NCBI GenBank assembly: GCA_030692685.1
Contig: JAUXZO010000025.1
Coordinates: forward strand, 1-64,000
Direction of reading: 5' to 3'
Length of the DNA: 64,000 nt
Origin: Acidovorax sp.
GTDB lineage: Bacteria > Pseudomonadota > Gammaproteobacteria > Burkholderiales > Burkholderiaceae_C
A program made the position numbers and the translations under genes. Within the stretch, counting starts at the first letter, position 1. Each line of letters begins with the position of its first letter. The notes beneath the pieces are model-generated. The model had not been told where the DNA came from. It searched no databases and saw nothing but the letters and a program-made list of their open reading frames with translations. Below are positions 54,643-63,639 of this stretch, piece by piece.

Positions 54643-54674
54643 GCGCTCTCCGTGGCCCCGAGGTCAGCCCCTGA

Positions 54675-54745
54675 AAACTATGATATTTATAGCTACTAGC
54701 GCTTATCCAATAAGCGCTAGAGCCTATTTAGACTCATATTTTCGT
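54675..54745. repeat. Family-A dispersed palindrome, best copy
   Basis: Core 54696-54720: perfect 11-bp arms CTAGCGCTTAT and ATAAGCGCTAG with a 3-nt loop CCA, preceded by TATAGCTA and followed by AGCCTATTT. Sits inside the flg operon between flgH and flgI. Confidence 0.88.
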
Positions 54746-54873
54746 CTATTTGTGCGCCTCTAAGCAGGCGCCGCACTTGCGGTTTCTCCGCGCAAAACGA
54801 GTGCCCCAATAGGCCGGTGAACCCGCTTCTTTTTGGGTTTTAGTTCTTGCCATGGCCTTCCACAATGGATGCC

Positions 54874-56016
54874 ATGAAAGCCTTGTCCCATTCCCTCTTG
54901 CAACGCCCTGTGCGTGCGCTGTGGCTGCTGTTGGCCGTGGTGGCCGGCATTGCGGCCGCCCCCGCACACGCCTTGCGCATCAAGGAAATCGCGGCGGTAC
55001 AAGGCGTTCGCAGCAACCAGTTGACTGGCTATGGCTTGGTGGTGGGCCTTGACGGCACGGGTGACCAGACCACCCAAATGCCCTACACCACGCAGGCCAT
55101 GACCAACTACCTGCAGCAGATGGGCATCAGCCTGCCGCCCAGCGCCGCCGGGCAGCTGCAGCTCAAGAACGTGGCGGCCGTGATCGTCACGGCTCAACTG
55201 CCCGCATTTGCACAGCCGGGCCAGATGATCGATGTGAACGTGTCGTCAATGGGCAATGCCAAGTCGCTCAAGGGAGGCACGCTGATCGTGACCCCAATGC
55301 GGGGTGCCGATGGAGAAATTTACGCGCTGGCCCAAGGCAATATGGTGGTCGGCGGGGCCGGGGCCTCTTCGGGCGGCAGCAAGGTGCAGATCAACCACCT
55401 CAGCGCAGGGCGCATTCCGCAGGGCGCGCAGGTGGAGCGTGCTGTTCCGACCCCGCTCAATGAGGGCGAAACCATCACCCTGGGGCTGAACTCCTCCGAT
55501 TTCCAGACGGCCCGACGCGTCGCCCAGGCCATCAACGGCAAGCTGGGCAGCGGCCTGGCTACCGCGCTCGACGGCCGGACGGTGCAGGTGCGCGCCCCGC
55601 TGGATCCGGGTGCGCGGGTCGGCTTTATTGCAGATCTGGAAGAGCTGCCACTGGAAGCCTCCACGCCGTCGGCCAAGGTGGTGATCAATGCACGCACCGG
55701 CTCGGTGGTGCTGAACCAGGCCGTGACGCTTGGGCCCTGCGCCATTGCCCACGGCAACCTGTCCATCACCATCCGCGCGACCCCGGTCATCAGCCAGCCC
55801 AACCCGCTCTCGCAAGGGCAGACGGTGGTTACCCAGCAAAGCGACATCACCATCAACCAGGAGCCGGGCAACATCATTCAGATGCCGCCCTCACCGCAAC
55901 TGGCCGATGTGGTGCGCGCCCTGAACTCGCTGGGCGCCACGCCGGGCGACCTGCTGTCGATCCTGCAGGCCATCAAGGCGGCAGGCGCGCTCAATGCAGA
56001 GCTGGAAGTGATTTGA
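54874..56016 (+). CDS. flgI: Flagellar P-ring protein FlgI
   Basis: Periplasmic P-ring subunit. Signal peptide (ALWLLLAVVAGIAAAPAHA) then the family start LRIKEIAAVQGVRSNQLTGYGLVVGLDGTGD; C-terminus DVVRALNSLGATPGDLLSILQAIKAAGALNAEL. Start 54874 (MKALSH) or 54865 (MDAMKA) are both possible. About 380 aa. A 325-nt gap with two repeats separates it from flgH. Confidence 0.95.
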   Translation: MKALSHSLLQRPVRALWLLLAVVAGIAAAPAHALRIKEIAAVQGVRSNQLTGYGLVVGLDGTGDQTTQMPYTTQAMTNYLQQMGISLPPSAAGQLQLKNVAAVIVTAQLPAFAQPGQMIDVNVSSMGNAKSLKGGTLIVTPMRGADGEIYALAQGNMVVGGAGASSGGSKVQINHLSAGRIPQGAQVERAVPTPLNEGETITLGLNSSDFQTARRVAQAINGKLGSGLATALDGRTVQVRAPLDPGARVGFIADLEELPLEASTPSAKVVINARTGSVVLNQAVTLGPCAIAHGNLSITIRATPVISQPNPLSQGQTVVTQQSDITINQEPGNIIQMPPSPQLADVVRALNSLGATPGDLLSILQAIKAAGALNAELEVI

Positions 56017-56020
56017 TGAA

Positions 56021-56142
56021 GCACCCCCTGAGTCGCTTCGCGCCTTCCCCCTCTCCTGCGGGAGGGGAACGCACCCAGTGGCCTGGCAAAGCCAGTTCCA
56101 CGGGTGCACTGGCCTGGGCCGCGCCAGATTCACGGCCTGTGG
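56021..56142 (+). repeat. Family-B stop-codon-proximal repeat after flgI
   Basis: Begins 4-5 nt after the flgI stop: GCACCCCCTGAGTCGCTTC, GCGCCTTCCCCCT..GGGAGGGGAACGC hairpin, GGCAAAGCCAGTTCCACGGG, CACTGGCCTGGGCCGCGCCAGATT. Runs almost to the flgJ Shine-Dalgarno. Confidence 0.85.
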
Positions 56143-56167
56143 GTCTCCCAACGCAAGAGGTTTGACC

Positions 56168-57085
56168 ATGTCCCTCTCCCTGCCCTCGTCGTCTACCACC
56201 ACCAGCACTTCCAATGCGCTGGCGGTGGACATCCGCTCGCTCAATGCCCTCAAATACGAGGCGGGCACGGCCAGCAGCGCGCAGGTCACCCGCGAGGCGG
56301 CCAAGCAGTTTGAATCGCTGTTCATGCGCGAGCTGATCAAAAGCATGCGCGAAGCCACCAAGAAGTCCGGCCTGATGGACAGCGGCCAGGCTGACCTGGG
56401 ACAGGACCTGCTCGACCAGCAGTTGTCGGTCAGCATGTCGGGCATGCGGGGCGGTTTGTCTGAAGCCATTGCCCGCCAGTTGTCGCGCCAGATGGGGGGC
56501 GCGCAGGACGCAGAGTTCGCCGTGCCCTCCACGCTGAGCCTGCAACGGTTCGCCCCTCGCACGGCCACGCCCGACAACCTGCCCGATACCACAGCCCCCG
56601 TACCAAAAGGCCGCGACGGCTTTGTGCAGCACCTCTCTGGCACCGCAGAGCGCGTGTCCAAAGAAAGCGGCATTCCCGCCACCTTCATGCTGGGCCAGGC
56701 CGGGCACGAAACAGGCTGGGGCAAGAGCGAGATCCGCAACAAGGACGGCTCCACCTCGTACAACCTGTTCGGCATCAAGGCCACCAAGGGGTGGACCGGC
56801 AAGGTGGCAGAAATCACCACCACCGAGTTCATCAATGGCAAGGCCCAGAAGGTGACAGCCAAGTTCCGCGCCTACGACTCGTACGAAGACTCCTTCCGCG
56901 ACTACGCCAAGCTCATCACAGAAAGCCCGCGCTACGAAAAAGCCGAATCTGTCGCCCAGTCTGGCTCGGCCATGGCCTATGCCTCCGCGCTGCAAAAGGC
57001 GGGCTACGCCACCGACCCCGAATATGCCAAGAAGCTCAGTGGCGCCATCAACAGCGTGCTGCGCACTCAGCGCGCCCAAGCATGA
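56168..57085 (+). CDS. flgJ: Flagellar rod assembly protein/peptidoglycan hydrolase FlgJ
   Basis: Two-domain protein, 305 aa. N-terminal rod-binding domain (TREAAKQFESLFMRELIKSMREATKKSGLMDSGQADLGQDLLDQQLS) and C-terminal glucosaminidase-type domain (GHETGWGKSEIRNKDGSTSYNLFGIKA) with catalytic-type Glu in GHETGWG. ATG at 56168 with AAGAGG upstream; the open frame before it is translated repeat sequence. Confidence 0.95.
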   Translation: MSLSLPSSSTTTSTSNALAVDIRSLNALKYEAGTASSAQVTREAAKQFESLFMRELIKSMREATKKSGLMDSGQADLGQDLLDQQLSVSMSGMRGGLSEAIARQLSRQMGGAQDAEFAVPSTLSLQRFAPRTATPDNLPDTTAPVPKGRDGFVQHLSGTAERVSKESGIPATFMLGQAGHETGWGKSEIRNKDGSTSYNLFGIKATKGWTGKVAEITTTEFINGKAQKVTAKFRAYDSYEDSFRDYAKLITESPRYEKAESVAQSGSAMAYASALQKAGYATDPEYAKKLSGAINSVLRTQRAQA

Positions 57086-57087
57086 TG

Positions 57088-57195
57088 ACCCCCCTGAGTC
57101 GCTTTCGCGCCTTCCCCCCAAGGGGGGACGCACTCTGTGGCCTGGCAGAGCCAGTTCCACGTGTGCGCTGGCATGGGGCGCGCCGGTTTCGGCGA
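57088..57195 (+). repeat. Family-B stop-codon-proximal repeat after flgJ
   Basis: Begins 2-3 nt after the flgJ stop: CCCCCCTGAGTCGCTTTC, GCGCCTTCCCCCC-AAGGGGGGACGC hairpin, GGCAGAGCCAGTTCCACG, GCGCTGGCATGGGGCGCGCC. About 40 nt before flgK. Confidence 0.85.
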
Positions 57196-57236
57196 GTGAG
57201 GTACTGCGCTGGGCGTTCTACCCTGAAAGGTAAGCC

Positions 57237-59213
57237 ATGAGCCTGCTCAGCGTCGGCGCCCGCGCCCTTCTGGCCAACCAGGTGGCCCTGCAGACTGCGG
57301 GGCACAACATTGCCAACGTCAACACTGCGGGCTATTCACGCCAGACGGTGGTGCTGCAGACCGTGCAGGGCCAGTTCACGGGCGGCGGCTACATCGGCCA
57401 GGGCGTGGATGTGCAAACTATTTTGCGCAACCAGAGCGAGCTGCTCACGCGCCAGTCGGCCACGGCGGGTTCGGTGCAGGCAGCGGACATCGTTCGCGCA
57501 GAACGCCTCAAGCAATTGCAAGAGGTGTTCAGCGGCGGTACCTCCGGTCTGGGCGCGGCCATCAATGACATGATGAATGCGTTCTCGGACGTGGTGAGCG
57601 CCCCCACCGACATCACCGCCCGTACCGTGGTGCTGACACGCATGGACGAAACCGCTGCACGCATGCGTTCGGCGGCAGACCGTCTCAACGAGATCCAGTA
57701 CACCGTGACGGAGCAGTTGCAAAGCAGCGCCACCGCCATCAACAGCTTGGCCACGCAGATGGCCGGCATCAACGAGCAGATCGCCCGTGCCAAAGGCAAT
57801 GGACAGACGCCCAACGACCTGCTGGACCAGCGCGACCAGGTCATCCGCGACATCAATCAGTACGTTCAGACCACTCAGATTCCCGCCGATGACGGAACGA
57901 TAGGCCTGTTCGTGGCAGGTAGCCAGCCGCTGGTGCTGGGCACTACCGCCACGCAGCTGTCGGTGGGCGATGCGACGGCATTTCCGGGCAGCGGTCAGCT
58001 CAAGCTGTTCTTCAACCGCCCGGGCGCAACACCCATTGAGCTGGACGAGAACGTTTTGGGCGGGGGCACGGTGTCGGGCCTGCTGCGCTTTAACAACACC
58101 GATCTGGCCGAAGGGCGCAACCTGTTGGGTCGCATGGCGATGGCCATCGGCATGACGATGAATGACCAGCAGAACCTGGGGCTCACGCTGGATGGTGCGC
58201 TGGGCAAGGACCTGTTCTCGGTTCCCACCAGCATGCCGGGTTACACCAACGGCGCGGGGGTGGGCACCGTCGCTTTCTCCAACCCCACCCAGTTTGCAGC
58301 GTCCGACTATGAAATCCGGTTCACCACCGGCACCGCTGGCCAGGTCGTGCGCCTGTCCGACGGCAAGGCCACCGCGTTTACTAACCCGGCCAACCTGGCC
58401 ACACTGAACATTGACGGGCTGACCTTCAACCTGACCACACCCGGCGCGCCCGGCGAGCGGATGCTGTTCAAGCCGTTCAGCACAGCAGCGGCCAACATGC
58501 AGGCGCTGGTGTATTCACCGCGCGATCTGGCGGCAGCCAATCCGGTCAACGCGGCCATGGGCACGTCCAACGGCGGCACGCTGCAACTGTCGAGCCTGAA
58601 GGCCACGGGTCTTCCCAATCCACCCGGGCTGGTGTTGCCACCCAATGCCAACCCTGCGGCATTGCCTCCCATCCTGGGCGGCATCCAGTTGCAGTTCACG
58701 GCGGGCCCGCCCACTACGTACAACGTGCTGAACCGTGGCACAGCCCCACCCACAACGGTTGCCACCGCTCAGCCCTACACGCCCGGAGCGCCCATTTCCA
58801 TCAACGGCTGGGAAATCAAGCTGCAGGGTAGCCCCAACACGGGCGATACGGTGGTCATTGGCAACGCATCAGACCCGCAATACGGCGACACATTTACGCG
58901 CAACTCTGGCAACGCCAGCGCGCTGCTGGGCCTGCGCGATGTGAAGATGTTTGACGAGTCCACCCTCAGTGACGGCTACGCGGGTGCTATGGCCCAGGTG
59001 GGCACACGCACCCAAAGCTCGCTGTTTGCTGCAGAACTCTCGACCACCATTGCGGCCAATCTGGAGCGGGACCGCACCGCCATTTCAGGCGTGAATCTGG
59101 ACGAAGAGGCTGCCAAGTTGATCCAATACCAGCAGGCCTACCAGGCGTCGGCCAAAATGATCCAGATCGCACAGAGCATTTTTGATTCGCTCATCCAGGG
59201 CATTGGCCGCTGA
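57237..59213 (+). CDS. flgK: Hook-filament junction protein FlgK (HAP1)
   Basis: 658 aa. N-terminus SLLSVGARALLANQVALQTAGHNIANVNTAGYSRQ and C-terminus SGVNLDEEAAKLIQYQQAYQASAKMIQIAQSIFDSLIQ are canonical. Longer than the 547-aa enteric protein because of a large variable middle (about 300-560). FlgN would be its chaperone. Confidence 0.96.
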   Translation: MSLLSVGARALLANQVALQTAGHNIANVNTAGYSRQTVVLQTVQGQFTGGGYIGQGVDVQTILRNQSELLTRQSATAGSVQAADIVRAERLKQLQEVFSGGTSGLGAAINDMMNAFSDVVSAPTDITARTVVLTRMDETAARMRSAADRLNEIQYTVTEQLQSSATAINSLATQMAGINEQIARAKGNGQTPNDLLDQRDQVIRDINQYVQTTQIPADDGTIGLFVAGSQPLVLGTTATQLSVGDATAFPGSGQLKLFFNRPGATPIELDENVLGGGTVSGLLRFNNTDLAEGRNLLGRMAMAIGMTMNDQQNLGLTLDGALGKDLFSVPTSMPGYTNGAGVGTVAFSNPTQFAASDYEIRFTTGTAGQVVRLSDGKATAFTNPANLATLNIDGLTFNLTTPGAPGERMLFKPFSTAAANMQALVYSPRDLAAANPVNAAMGTSNGGTLQLSSLKATGLPNPPGLVLPPNANPAALPPILGGIQLQFTAGPPTTYNVLNRGTAPPTTVATAQPYTPGAPISINGWEIKLQGSPNTGDTVVIGNASDPQYGDTFTRNSGNASALLGLRDVKMFDESTLSDGYAGAMAQVGTRTQSSLFAAELSTTIAANLERDRTAISGVNLDEEAAKLIQYQQAYQASAKMIQIAQSIFDSLIQGIGR

Positions 59214-59233
59214 CCGCCGCACAGGAGATTGAC

Positions 59234-60487
59234 ATGAGCAACAACTTCTACCGCCTTGGCACGGCCAACATGTACGACAACGCCCTGCGCAACCTGGGCT
59301 CGCGGCAAACCAGTTTGTCCAACCTGCAGGAGAACCTCACGTCCGGCAAACGCGTGGTGCGCGCCAGCGACGACCCCGTCTCTGCCGCTCAGGCCGAGCG
59401 TTCTATCAACCGCCTGGCCCGCATCCAGACAGAACAACGTGCGCTGGAAACCCAACGCAACGCGATCGCCCAGGCCGAATCTGCGCTGGGTGATGCCATC
59501 GGACTGGTACAGAATTTTCGGGAGCTGACCGTGAGTGCGGGCAGTGCCACCCTCACCACCAATGACCGCGCCACCATTGCCAACCAGCTGCAGGGCCTGC
59601 GCGAGCAGATTCTGGAAGTGGCCAACCGCAAGGACACCAATGGCGTGCCGCTGCTGGGTGCATTGGGCAGCGCGCTGACGCCGTTTCTGGGCCCGTTGAC
59701 CAGCGCACCCGATTACAGCTTTGCGGGGCTGCCCGGCCAGACGGCAAGCACGGGAGTGGCTATTCCGGGCACGCTGGACGGAGACTCCGCATTCATGTTC
59801 GATCCCCAGCGCGACGGGGTTTACTACGCGGGGGTCAGCGCGGTCCCGAACGACCGGCAGCTCACGACCACCGCGGTCACGCCAGTGGACAAAAGCCTGA
59901 TCACCGGCGACAACTACACCATCACCTTCAGCGCCGTGGGACCGGGCGCCACGGTGGGCACCAGCACGGCGACTTACACGCTGACAAACACGACCACTGG
60001 CGCTGTCTCGGCCCCGGTCACGGTGCCCGACTATCCCTCGGACAAGCCGGTCACCATTGCGGTGGCCGACATTCCCGGCCTCAGCTTCAACATCACCGGC
60101 AAGCCGGCCAATGGCGACACCATCACGATGCAGCCAGCCCCCAGCATGTTCAGCACACTGGACAGCGCCATCCGCGACATCCGCAGCGCGCCCAACAGCA
60201 ATGCCGCCATCCAGGCGGTGGGGCAGGCTCTGGGCAACATGGACATCGGCCTGGAGCGCCTGCACAACATGCGGGGCTACGCGGGCGAGCTGCTCAACCG
60301 TGCAGACCGCATTACGGGCGACCAGGGAAAGCGGTCGGTGCAGCTCGAAGGGGACCGTTCCCGTGCCGAAGATCTCGATATGATCCAAGGCATTTCGGAC
60401 TTTCAGAACCAGCAGGTGGGTTACGAGGCCGCCCTCAAGTCCTACGCCATGGTCCAGAAACTGTCCCTGTTCAATTTCATTGGTTAG
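59234..60487 (+). CDS. flgL: Hook-filament junction protein FlgL (HAP3)
   Basis: 417 aa. Flagellin-like N-terminus (YRLGTANMYDNALRNLGSRQTSLSNLQENLTSGKRVVRASDDP) and C-terminal DLDMIQGISDFQNQQVGYEAALKSYAMVQKLSLFNFI. AGGAG upstream, 20 nt after flgK. Confidence 0.95.
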   Translation: MSNNFYRLGTANMYDNALRNLGSRQTSLSNLQENLTSGKRVVRASDDPVSAAQAERSINRLARIQTEQRALETQRNAIAQAESALGDAIGLVQNFRELTVSAGSATLTTNDRATIANQLQGLREQILEVANRKDTNGVPLLGALGSALTPFLGPLTSAPDYSFAGLPGQTASTGVAIPGTLDGDSAFMFDPQRDGVYYAGVSAVPNDRQLTTTAVTPVDKSLITGDNYTITFSAVGPGATVGTSTATYTLTNTTTGAVSAPVTVPDYPSDKPVTIAVADIPGLSFNITGKPANGDTITMQPAPSMFSTLDSAIRDIRSAPNSNAAIQAVGQALGNMDIGLERLHNMRGYAGELLNRADRITGDQGKRSVQLEGDRSRAEDLDMIQGISDFQNQQVGYEAALKSYAMVQKLSLFNFIG

Positions 60488-60553
60488 GACCTGCTTGCAG
60501 GGCGCAAGAGACACCGCCCGGAAGCAGGCCACCGTTACATTGCCTGAGAGCAC

Positions 60554-61783
60554 ATGGTCCAATCCGTTCTTGGCAGCCTCATTCTGGGCTACCGCCCACT
60601 GTGGAACCGCGCCCGCAAGCTGGCCGCCATCCAGCTCTACGCCCACAACGAAACGTCGGCCGTGGTCGATGGCTCGCACCTGCTGCGCACCCTTCAGGAG
60701 CTTTGGTCAGCCAGTTCACCTCCCCTGCTGATTTCGTCCCAGACGCGGCAGCTGCTGTGCGACCTGCTCGAACACGCACCGCGTGGCGCACCGTGGATCG
60801 AAGTGCGGGGCGAGTGGTTGTCCGACTCCACCATCTATGCACTGGTCAAGACAGCCCACCAGCGGGGTCTCAAGCTGGTCTGGCGGGGTGACATTGGCAA
60901 GCTGCCCGAAGCCAGCATTGCCCGCTGCTTCGACAACAGCCTGCTGACCCTGCGCCCCGAAGACGCGGTGGCCGCCCTGAAGGCCTCTCCCGCCCGACCT
61001 GGCGCCCCCCCACAAGCCGAGCGTGCCGCAAGTCCGGTACTGGCGGGGCAGATGTACGAAGGCATTGCCAGCCGCGCGCTGATGGAGCACTGCCTGGACC
61101 AAAGCAACGCGCTGGCTCTGGCCGGATGGCCGACGGAAGACGTGCTGTACAGCATGCGCCACACCCCCCAGCAACCGTCACATGCGGTCATCTTCAAACT
61201 GATGAAAGCCATCGACGCCGAGCAGTCGCTGGAGACCTTTGAAGCCATCATGGGCGAAGACCCGCTGCTGGCGTACCGCTTCATGGTCTACACCAACTCG
61301 GCGGCGCTGGGCCTGCGCACAGGCATCGACTCGCTGCGCCGGGGGCTGGTGATGATGGGGTATGGCTCCATCAAGCGCTGGTTGTCTGACCAGCTGCCCC
61401 ACGCCAGCACTGACCCCAACTTGCAGCCGGTGCGCGACACCATGGTGATGCGCGCCAACCTCACCGCCCACCTGCTGGATGCGGGTATAGAAAACGACCT
61501 GCGCCGGGAGATCTACCTGTGTGGCCTGGTATCGCAACTCGACGAGTTGATGGGCGAGCCACTGGGCACCATCCTGCGCCGCCTGCCCCTGTCAGAGCGC
61601 ATTTACGACGCCACTGTGCTGGGCACCGGGCCCTATGCCAGTGGCCTGCAGATGGCTTGTGCGCTGGAAACCGACGACGCCAGCGCCATCCGGCAGCTGT
61701 GCGAAACGCACGAGATGGACCTGGAAGAGGTCAACCGCGCACTGCTGCGCGTGCTGGCAGACCTGGAAGTGGAGCGCAAGTAA
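60554..61783 (+). CDS. Degenerate EAL-HDOD domain protein
   Basis: 409-aa soluble protein. The N-terminal half (about 10-140) follows an EAL (c-di-GMP phosphodiesterase) fold pattern but has no E-A-L triad or metal ligands. The C-terminal half (about 190-390) is an HDOD domain (AIDAEQSLETFEAIMGEDPLLAYRFMVYTNSAALGL, SLRRGLVMMGYGSIKRWLSDQL). Similar proteins (YuxH/CdgJ type) link c-di-GMP or regulatory inputs to motility without enzymatic activity. Last gene of the flg operon, 66 nt after flgL. Confidence 0.78.
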   Translation: MVQSVLGSLILGYRPLWNRARKLAAIQLYAHNETSAVVDGSHLLRTLQELWSASSPPLLISSQTRQLLCDLLEHAPRGAPWIEVRGEWLSDSTIYALVKTAHQRGLKLVWRGDIGKLPEASIARCFDNSLLTLRPEDAVAALKASPARPGAPPQAERAASPVLAGQMYEGIASRALMEHCLDQSNALALAGWPTEDVLYSMRHTPQQPSHAVIFKLMKAIDAEQSLETFEAIMGEDPLLAYRFMVYTNSAALGLRTGIDSLRRGLVMMGYGSIKRWLSDQLPHASTDPNLQPVRDTMVMRANLTAHLLDAGIENDLRREIYLCGLVSQLDELMGEPLGTILRRLPLSERIYDATVLGTGPYASGLQMACALETDDASAIRQLCETHEMDLEEVNRALLRVLADLEVERK

Positions 61784-61784
61784 G

Positions 61785-61912
61785 CTCCCTGAGCCGCTAC
61801 GCGCCTTCCCCCTGAGGGTGACGCCACCAGCGGCTGGCAGAGCCAGTTCCGCGGTGGCGGTGGCGGTGGCACTGGCCTGGGCCGCGCCAGATTTTGCCGG
61901 TGCGCGCCTGTG
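61785..61912 (+). repeat. Family-B stop-codon-proximal repeat after the EAL-HDOD gene
   Basis: Starts 1-2 nt after the stop: CTCCCTGAGCCGCTAC, GCGCCTTCCCCCTGAGGGTGACGCC, GGCAGAGCCAGTTCCGCGG, three GGTGGC units, then CACTGGCCTGGGCCGCGCCAGATTT. Confidence 0.83.
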
Positions 61913-61950
61913 AGGCCCCTCTTACTTATTTGATACGGCATCCATCAAAT

Positions 61951-62030
61951 TGAACCGTTCGCCCTGAGCCCTGTCGCAGGGCTGTTTGCAAAAAACGCCC
62001 TGGCTTCGACAAGTTCAGCCCGAACGGTTT
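61951..62030. repeat. Family-C inverted repeat
   Basis: Outer arms AACCGTTCG (61953-61961) and CGAACGGTT (62021-62029); inside them CCCTGAGCCCTGTCGCAGGGC and GGCTTCGACAAGTTCAGCCC are imperfect mirror images. This is the widespread GTTCGGGCTGAGCTTGTCGAAGCC-type proteobacterial repeat. It lies between the flg operon end and the MocR gene. Confidence 0.75.
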
Positions 62031-62051
62031 GGGGCAAGCCCGAAGCAAGTG

Positions 62052-62117
62052 GAATATCAAGCGTTTTTGGCCTCTAGCGCTTATCCATAAAGCGCTGACA
62101 GCTATATTTTCAGGAGC
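62052..62117. repeat. Family-A dispersed palindrome after the MocR gene
   Basis: Core 62074-62098 with arms CTAGCGCTTAT and AAAGCGCTGA, preceded by TTTTTGGCCT and followed by CAGCTATATTTT. It is 43 nt beyond the MocR stop; together with families B and C it fills most of 61784-62140. Confidence 0.82.
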
Positions 62118-62140
62118 AAACAAGCCTTTGCCTTGCGCGG

Positions 62141-63619
62141 TCAGCGCCCTTGCTGCTCGGCCCTGACCCGCTGGAAGACACGCCAGAACGTCGCATCCTG
62201 CGTGGTGGCAAAGTTGATGCGCATCAGCGTGCTGGGCTTGCGTTCTGCATGGAACAACGCTCCCGGCGCCAGCAGGTAGCCTTCATCCAGCATGCGCTGC
62301 GACAGCGCATCGGTGTCCACACCGGTATCCACCCAGCCAAAAAGCCCCACAGGCTCGGCCGCAAAAGTGCACCCCGCGCCCAGCGCCAGTTTGACACTGC
62401 GCGCGCGCGCCGCATCGAGCCGGGTGCGGATGCGCTCGGCGTGGCGGCGAAGTTGCCCCTGCTCGATACACAGTGCCAGCGCTTTCTCCAGCAACGCAGG
62501 CGTGGTCAGCGTGGCAAGCAGCTTGGTGTCCAGCAGTTGCTCAGTCAGCGCCGGTGGCGCGGCCAAGAATCCGATGCGCCAGTTGGGCGCCAGGATTTTG
62601 GCAAAGCCGCTCACGTAGATGGTGCGCTGCAATCCGTCCAGCGCAGTCAACCGAGTGGCGTGTTCGGGCGCAATGTGGCTGTAAGTGTCGTCCTCCACCA
62701 CATGAAAGTTGTACTGATTGGCCAGCTGCAAAATGCGGTGCGCGCTGCCGGGCGTGAGGCAGTAGCCCGTCGGGTTGTGGAACACGCTCACACTCACGTA
62801 CAGCTTGGGCTGGTGCACTTCGCAGTACCGCGCCATCACCTCCAGATCCGGTCCATCCGCACGGCGCGGCACGGGCAGGATGTGCATGCCCATGGCAGAC
62901 AGCCGCGCAAACTCCACAGCCCAGCCCGGCTCTTCCACCATCACCGGGTCGCCCGGGCGCAGCAAGGTGCGGCTCACAATGTCCAGCGCATGCGTGGCGC
63001 CCACCGTGGTGATGATGTTCTCGGGGGCGGCGTGCACGTTCAGCGTGGCCAGTTTTTTGGACAGCAGCCGACGCAGTCCGGTGTCGCCCAGCGGCTCGCC
63101 GTACTGCAGCGAAAAATCATTCAGAGCGCGCGTGCTGGTCACCTTGCGCACTGCCGCAGGCATGAAGGTGGACTCGAGCCACTCGGGCGGAAACACGCCC
63201 ATCCCGGGCTGCGGTTTGTCGCTGATCTTGTGGAACATGCCCCGGATGAGGGCCGTGGCGTTGACGGGCGGCGCGCCCCGCCCCGCCCCCCGGGCCGCAA
63301 ACCAGTGTGCGGTGCTCCAGTTGCCTGTGGGGCGGTCATCAGCGTCGGCCGGCCCGTCATCTGGTGCACGTTCTGGCGCCATGGCGGGGGCCATTTCGCG
63401 GACGAAAAATCCGCGGTTTTTGCGTGCCTCTACCAGGCCTTGCGCCAGCAACTGGTCGTAGGCGGCCACCACGGTAGAGGGGCTCACCCCGTGCTGCTGT
63501 GCACACTGCCGCACCGACGGCAGCCGGGCGCCGGGTGCCAGCAGCCGGGTGCGAATGCGCTCGCCAAAGCGGGTGGACAACTGCTCGGTGAGCGACTGCG
63601 TGGCGGTTTTCATCAACAT
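62141..63619 (-). CDS. MocR-family (GntR-aminotransferase) transcription regulator
   Basis: About 492 aa. N-terminal GntR winged helix (LLAPGARLPSVRQCAQQHGVSPSTVVAAYDQLLAQGLVEARKNRGFFVRE), a low-complexity linker, then a fold type I aminotransferase domain with PLP-binding Lys in VSGFAKILAPNWRIGF. Start is uncertain (63619, 63613 or 63652). Divergent from a LysE-family exporter, its likely target; paired operator boxes lie just upstream. Ligand unknown, presumably an amino acid or amine. Confidence 0.9.
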   Translation of the reverse strand: MLMKTATQSLTEQLSTRFGERIRTRLLAPGARLPSVRQCAQQHGVSPSTVVAAYDQLLAQGLVEARKNRGFFVREMAPAMAPERAPDDGPADADDRPTGNWSTAHWFAARGAGRGAPPVNATALIRGMFHKISDKPQPGMGVFPPEWLESTFMPAAVRKVTSTRALNDFSLQYGEPLGDTGLRRLLSKKLATLNVHAAPENIITTVGATHALDIVSRTLLRPGDPVMVEEPGWAVEFARLSAMGMHILPVPRRADGPDLEVMARYCEVHQPKLYVSVSVFHNPTGYCLTPGSAHRILQLANQYNFHVVEDDTYSHIAPEHATRLTALDGLQRTIYVSGFAKILAPNWRIGFLAAPPALTEQLLDTKLLATLTTPALLEKALALCIEQGQLRRHAERIRTRLDAARARSVKLALGAGCTFAAEPVGLFGWVDTGVDTDALSQRMLDEGYLLAPGALFHAERKPSTLMRINFATTQDATFWRVFQRVRAEQQGR

Positions 63620-63639
63620 AGCGGGGTCCCATGGGGGCG

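Noticed and set aside
59138-60679. 513-codon frame antisense to flgL
   Set aside because: Shadow of FlgL; no recognisable motif.
61852-61872. Short GGTGGC tandem repeat
   Set aside because: Only three units, a local slip inside a family-B copy, not a separate repeat or CRISPR.
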